A stretch of DNA of 10,001 bases. It comes from a bacterium. Lineage in GTDB: Bacteria > JAMCPX01. Position 1 is the first letter of the stretch. Each line of letters starts with the position of its first letter. The DNA lies in the NCBI GenBank assembly GCA_021789095.1, contig JAJYJX010000091.1, positions 1 through 10,001 on the forward strand, read 5' to 3'. A program made the position numbers and the translations under genes. The notes under the pieces were generated by a model that was not told the origin of the DNA, ran no database searches, and saw only the letters and a list, made by a program, of their open reading frames with translations. This document shows positions 6,586 to 10,001 of this stretch, piece by piece.

Positions 6586-8283
6586 ATGGCTGCGAGTTCA
6601 AGACTAGGAGAGCTGCTTGTTAAAGAAAACTTAATAACACCGGATCAGCTTAGAAAAGCTATAGAAGAACAGAAGGCCGGAGGAGGAAGGCTTGGATCAA
6701 GTCTTACAAAGCTGGGGTTTGTCACAGACGAGGAATTACTTTCCTTCCTCAGCAAGCAGTACAATGTTCCCGCTATAAACCTCGAAGAGTTTGAAATAGA
6801 TAAGGAAATAGCACGGAAGATACCCCAGAATATAGCGAGTAAACACCTTATAATACCTGTGAACCAGACCGGCGCCACCCTTATTGTAGCTACATCCGAT
6901 CCGACGAACCTTTCGGTAATCGATGAGGTGAAATTTCTGACAGGTTACAATGTGGAATTTGTTGCAGCTACAGAGACCGCCATAAAAAAGGCGATAGAGA
7001 AATATTTTGAGGTATCCACGGATTATCAGGAGATGCTGGATGAGGCTGCAGAGGAATACGAGGTTGTCGGTGAAGATGATAATATAGACATTAAGAGCCT
7101 TGAAAAGGCGAGCGAAGAGGCGCCTGTCATCAAGCTTGTAAATTCGATCTTGAACGATGCAATAAAGAGAGGCGCAAGCGATATACACGTAGAACCCTAT
7201 GAAAAGAGTTTAAGGGTAAGGTTCAGAATAGACGGCATGCTTTACGAGATTATGAAGCCGCCCATTTCCCTGAAAAATGCCATTGCGTCACGATTAAAGA
7301 TTATGGCAAAACTTGATATAGCGGAAAGAAGAAGGCCGCAGGACGGAAGGATCAAGATCAGGTACTCGGACGGCAAGGATATAGATTTCCGCGTGTCCGT
7401 ACTGCCGACGCTTTTCGGGGAAAAGATCGTCCTGAGGCTGCTTGATAAGTCCAACCTTCAGCTTGATATGACAAAACTGGGCTTTAACGAAAAACAGCTG
7501 AAGGATTTTAAGGAAGCCGTCCACAAGCCTTACGGAATGGTGCTTGTGACAGGTCCTACGGGCAGCGGTAAAACGACGACACTCTATTCTGCGCTGTCCG
7601 AATTGAACCAAATATCAAAGAATGTATCAACCGCAGAGGACCCCGTGGAATACAACATACCCGGCATTAATCAGGTGCAGATGCATGAGGAGATAGGTCT
7701 GAATTTCGCAGCTTCGCTCAGGTCCTTTTTAAGGCAGGACCCGAACATTATCATGGTCGGAGAGATCAGGGACTACGAGACTGCCGAGATAGCTGTGAAA
7801 GCGGCACTGACAGGACACCTTGTTTTATCAACGATCCATACAAATGATGCACCAAGCACGATCAACAGGCTGCTCAACATGGGCATAGAGCCTTTCCTTG
7901 TCGCATCATCGGTACACTGCATACTGGCACAGAGGCTTGTCAGGAAGGTGTGCGACAAGTGCAGGGAGGAAATCGATGTTGAAAAAAAGGTATTGACAGA
8001 TATAGGCCTGCCTGAGGCAGAGGCAAAAGGTACAAAGATCTACAAGGGCAAAGGATGCAATACGTGCAGCAGCACGGGATACAAAGGCAGGATAGCCGTT
8101 TATGAGATCCTGATCATCGCAGAAGATCTGCGCGAGTTGATATTGTCGGGTGCATCTGCCGGTGAAATAAAGAAGGAAGCCATAAGGCTTGGAATGATGA
8201 CCATGAGACAGAGTGCAATAGACTTGCTTAGAAAGGGACTTACGACTATAGATGAGGTTGTAAGGGTTACAGCAAAAGATTAA
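6586..8283 (+). CDS. pilB: Type IV pilus extension ATPase PilB with MshEN (c-di-GMP) domain
   Basis: PilB is the cytoplasmic hexameric ATPase that powers pilus assembly; it belongs to the GspE family and acts on the PilC platform. Residues 6-29 and 35-58 are two 24-residue MshEN motifs (each beginning RLG and ending in Q) joined by exactly 5 residues, the pattern known to bind c-di-GMP in MshE. The rest of the N-terminal domain runs to about 140, followed by an acidic linker (145-178). The motor has Walker A GPTGSGKTTT (323-332, Lys329), the Asp box AEDPVEY (350-356), Walker B IIMVGEIRD (388-396, Glu393) and His box residues His411 and His418. A zinc site is formed by Cys456, 459, 491 and 494. 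The length of 565 residues is normal. The start has AGGGGG 8 bases upstream. GspE or MshE are alternative names, but the adjoining pilT and pilC favour PilB. Confidence 0.96.
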   Translation: MAASSRLGELLVKENLITPDQLRKAIEEQKAGGGRLGSSLTKLGFVTDEELLSFLSKQYNVPAINLEEFEIDKEIARKIPQNIASKHLIIPVNQTGATLIVATSDPTNLSVIDEVKFLTGYNVEFVAATETAIKKAIEKYFEVSTDYQEMLDEAAEEYEVVGEDDNIDIKSLEKASEEAPVIKLVNSILNDAIKRGASDIHVEPYEKSLRVRFRIDGMLYEIMKPPISLKNAIASRLKIMAKLDIAERRRPQDGRIKIRYSDGKDIDFRVSVLPTLFGEKIVLRLLDKSNLQLDMTKLGFNEKQLKDFKEAVHKPYGMVLVTGPTGSGKTTTLYSALSELNQISKNVSTAEDPVEYNIPGINQVQMHEEIGLNFAASLRSFLRQDPNIIMVGEIRDYETAEIAVKAALTGHLVLSTIHTNDAPSTINRLLNMGIEPFLVASSVHCILAQRLVRKVCDKCREEIDVEKKVLTDIGLPEAEAKGTKIYKGKGCNTCSSTGYKGRIAVYEILIIAEDLRELILSGASAGEIKKEAIRLGMMTMRQSAIDLLRKGLTTIDEVVRVTAKD

Positions 8284-8285
8284 GT

Positions 8286-8290
8286 GGAGG
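8286..8290 (+). promoter_or_regulatory. Ribosome binding site that fixes the pilT start
   Basis: GGAGG lies 5 bases before the ATG at 8296. A GTG at 8284 is in frame and would add four residues (MEVA), but it overlaps this site and has no ribosome site of its own at a good distance, so the ATG is preferred. Confidence 0.8.
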
Positions 8291-8295
8291 TGGCA

Positions 8296-9426
8296 ATGAG
8301 TTTTAACCTGCATCAGTTGTTAAAAGTAATGATAGAAAAAGGCGCAAGTGATTTACACATAACCACAGGCAGCCCGCCGCAGCTGAGGATAGACGGGGAA
8401 CTGACACCCTTAAAAGTGCCGCCTCTGACTGCAACGGAGACAAAGCAGCTGTGCTACAGCATACTCACGGACGCACAGAAGCAAAGGTTTGAAGAAGACA
8501 ACGAGCTGGATCTTTCATTCGGTGTGAAAGGGTTAAGCAGGTTCAGATCAAACATATTCATGCAGAGAGGTGCTGTTGCTGGCGCGTTCAGGACGATCCC
8601 TTTCAAAATCCTTGGTTTCGAAGAACTCGGCCTGCCGCCCATAGTGACGGAGCTGACAAAAAAGGCGAGGGGCTTGATCCTTGTGACAGGTCCTACGGGC
8701 AGCGGCAAAACCACGACACTGGCTTCCATAATAGCAAAAATAAATGAAGACAGGCACGAGCATATTATTACTATAGAGGACCCGATTGAGTACCTCCACC
8801 CTCACAAGAATTGTGTGGTGAACCAGAGAGAGGTTGGGGCCGATACCAGGAGTTTTTCAAATGCTTTGAAGTATATTTTAAGACAAGATCCGGATGTTGT
8901 GCTTATCGGTGAGATGAGGGACCTTGAGACAATGGAGGCAGCCCTTAACACAGCTGAAACAGGACATCTTGTACTTGCAACACTGCACACAAACTCGGCT
9001 GTTCAGACAATAAACAGGATCATTGATGCATTTCCGCCCCATCAGCAGCCGCAGGTAAGGGCACAGCTTTCATTTGTCCTCGAAGGTGTATTAACCCAGT
9101 CGCTTATACCGAAGTACAACCAGCCCGGCAGGGTTCTTGCTACTGAAGTAATGGTACCTACGCCTGCCATCAGGAATCTTATAAGGGAGGAGAAGGTACA
9201 CCAGATATATTCACATATGCAGGTCGGGCAGGCAAAATTCGGCATGCAGACCATGAACCAGGCTTTATTCAATCTTTACCAGCGGAAACTTATTTCGGTT
9301 GATGATGCCACGATATACTCGACAGATCTTGAAGAGCTGAAGCAGATGTTGCAGGCGGGTACAGCATTACCGCCTGGTATACAGGCTCAGGCAAGGATGC
9401 AGACCGCGCAGCAAAAAAGCTTTTAA
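8296..9426 (+). CDS. pilT: Type IV pilus retraction ATPase PilT
   Basis: PilT disassembles the pilus fibre, driving twitching and DNA or surface uptake, and works at the cytoplasmic face opposite PilB. The 376 residues carry the short N-terminal PAS-like domain (about 1-100) and a RecA-like motor. The motor has Walker A GPTGSGKTT (132-140, Lys138), the Asp box EDPIEY (161-166), Walker B VVLIGEMRD (201-209, Glu206) and His box residues His224 and His231. The hallmark AIRNLIRE (291-298), needed for retraction in PilT proteins, is intact, which separates it from PilB and from most PilU-like copies. There is no zinc tetracysteine site, as expected. The C-terminus (about 346-376) is Gln/Ala-rich and looks flexible. 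It begins 12 bases after pilB and ends 13 bases before pilC, clearly one operon. Confidence 0.97.
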   Translation: MSFNLHQLLKVMIEKGASDLHITTGSPPQLRIDGELTPLKVPPLTATETKQLCYSILTDAQKQRFEEDNELDLSFGVKGLSRFRSNIFMQRGAVAGAFRTIPFKILGFEELGLPPIVTELTKKARGLILVTGPTGSGKTTTLASIIAKINEDRHEHIITIEDPIEYLHPHKNCVVNQREVGADTRSFSNALKYILRQDPDVVLIGEMRDLETMEAALNTAETGHLVLATLHTNSAVQTINRIIDAFPPHQQPQVRAQLSFVLEGVLTQSLIPKYNQPGRVLATEVMVPTPAIRNLIREEKVHQIYSHMQVGQAKFGMQTMNQALFNLYQRKLISVDDATIYSTDLEELKQMLQAGTALPPGIQAQARMQTAQQKSF

Positions 9427-9439
9427 CCGGAGGTAAACA

Positions 9440-10001
9440 ATGGCTGTTTTCACATGGGAAGGAATGAGAAAAACAGGCGAGGTTGTTAAGGGCAGGACGG
9501 ATGCACAGAGCGAATCCGCTGTTATAGCCCTGCTCAGGCAGCAGGAGATAAGGCCCATAAATGTGAAGGAGAAAAAGGCAGCTTTTAACCTTGAGGCAAT
9601 AAACATATTCAAAGAAAAGGTTAAAGGCAAGGATCTGGCTATTTTTACAAGGCAGTTTGCAACCATGATAGATGCGGGTCTTCCGCTGGTACAATGCCTC
9701 GAGATTCTCGGCGGCCAGCAGCAGAACAAGACATTTCAGAAGACAATCAAGGATTTAAAGGTTTCTATCGAAGGAGGTTCTACATTTGCTGCGGCCCTGA
9801 AAAAGCATCCTGAGGTATTCGATTCCCTATACTCCAACCTTGTTGCAGCAGGTGAGGTCGGCGGTATGCTCGATGCAATTCTTGCAAGGCTTGCGACCTA
9901 TATAGAAAAGTCAGAAAAGCTAAAAGGCAGGGTAAAGGGTGCAATGGTATATCCTATAGTAGTGCTGTCCGTTGCAGCAGGAGCTGTGACGATTCTGCTC
10001 C
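9440..10001 (+). CDS. pilC: Type IV pilus inner-membrane platform protein PilC, cut by window edge
   Basis: Only the first 187 codons of a family of about 400 residues are present; the frame is open to the right edge. PilC is the polytopic membrane platform (T2SF family) through which PilB and PilT act on pilin. MAVFTWEGM with KTGEVVKGRTDA (about 11-22) is the usual N-terminus. The first T2SF domain begins around 63 with LAIFTRQFATMIDAGLPLVQ (about 66-85). LVAAGEVGGMLDAIL (about 134-148) follows, and the first membrane helix begins near 170 (PIVVLSVAAGAV) and runs to the edge. GGAGG lies 6 bases before the ATG. The gene order pilB-pilT-pilC is common in delta-proteobacteria and relatives; pilS, pilR and pilA often follow but would lie outside this window. 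GspF is the alternative but does not fit with pilT. Confidence 0.95.
   Translation, partial: MAVFTWEGMRKTGEVVKGRTDAQSESAVIALLRQQEIRPINVKEKKAAFNLEAINIFKEKVKGKDLAIFTRQFATMIDAGLPLVQCLEILGGQQQNKTFQKTIKDLKVSIEGGSTFAAALKKHPEVFDSLYSNLVAAGEVGGMLDAILARLATYIEKSEKLKGRVKGAMVYPIVVLSVAAGAVTILL

Noticed and set aside
6736-7188. 150-codon open frame antisense to pilB
   Set aside because: It is a shadow of the MshEN-to-motor part of pilB, with a Cys/Tyr/Leu-rich composition and no motif.
8284-8295. GTG at 8284 as the pilT start
   Set aside because: It overlaps the GGAGG that serves the ATG at 8296, and the resulting MEVA extension is not part of the usual PilT N-terminus.

Overview
The window is a stretch of ordinary chromosome from a Gram-negative bacterium of middling base composition. 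The rightward pilB-pilT-pilC block with a c-di-GMP-type PilB, beside DUF1015, TsaC and a FadH-like ene-reductase, suggests an anaerobic delta-proteobacterial (Desulfobacterota) or Nitrospirota-like lineage. That placement is an inference from gene content only. I see no mobile element, CRISPR array, tRNA or rRNA.

Left block, minus strand (reading right to left from 6422 to 1): a stand-alone ThiF/MoeB/HesA-type E1-like adenylyltransferase; a strong hairpin that probably ends its transcript; a 672-residue FadH-like FMN/[4Fe-4S]/FAD oxidoreductase with its own candidate promoter; a possible 28-codon ORF; a GT-C membrane glycosyltransferase; then a tight housekeeping run of purE (purine synthesis), tsaC (tRNA t6A synthesis) and a DUF1015 protein cut by the left edge. 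purE and tsaC are 2 bases apart, and tsaC overlaps the DUF1015 gene by 23 bases.

Right block, plus strand (6524 to the end): a near-consensus sigma-70 promoter (TTGACA, 17-base spacer, TATACT) drives pilB, pilT and pilC, the last cut by the right edge. Each gene has a GGAGG or AGGGGG ribosome site and gaps of 12-13 bases. These encode the extension ATPase, the retraction ATPase and the inner-membrane platform of a type IV pilus. PilB carries an N-terminal MshEN tandem motif, so pilus extension is probably controlled by c-di-GMP.

The two blocks diverge from a 163-base region (6423-6585) with candidate promoters facing both ways. I found no convincing new system. The points most worth checking are the twin promoter/RBS modules of the two oxidoreductase/E1 genes with very short leaders, the 28-codon ORF coupled by ATGA to the glycosyltransferase, the unpartnered E1-like enzyme, and the nearly identical Walker A DNA shared by pilB and pilT.
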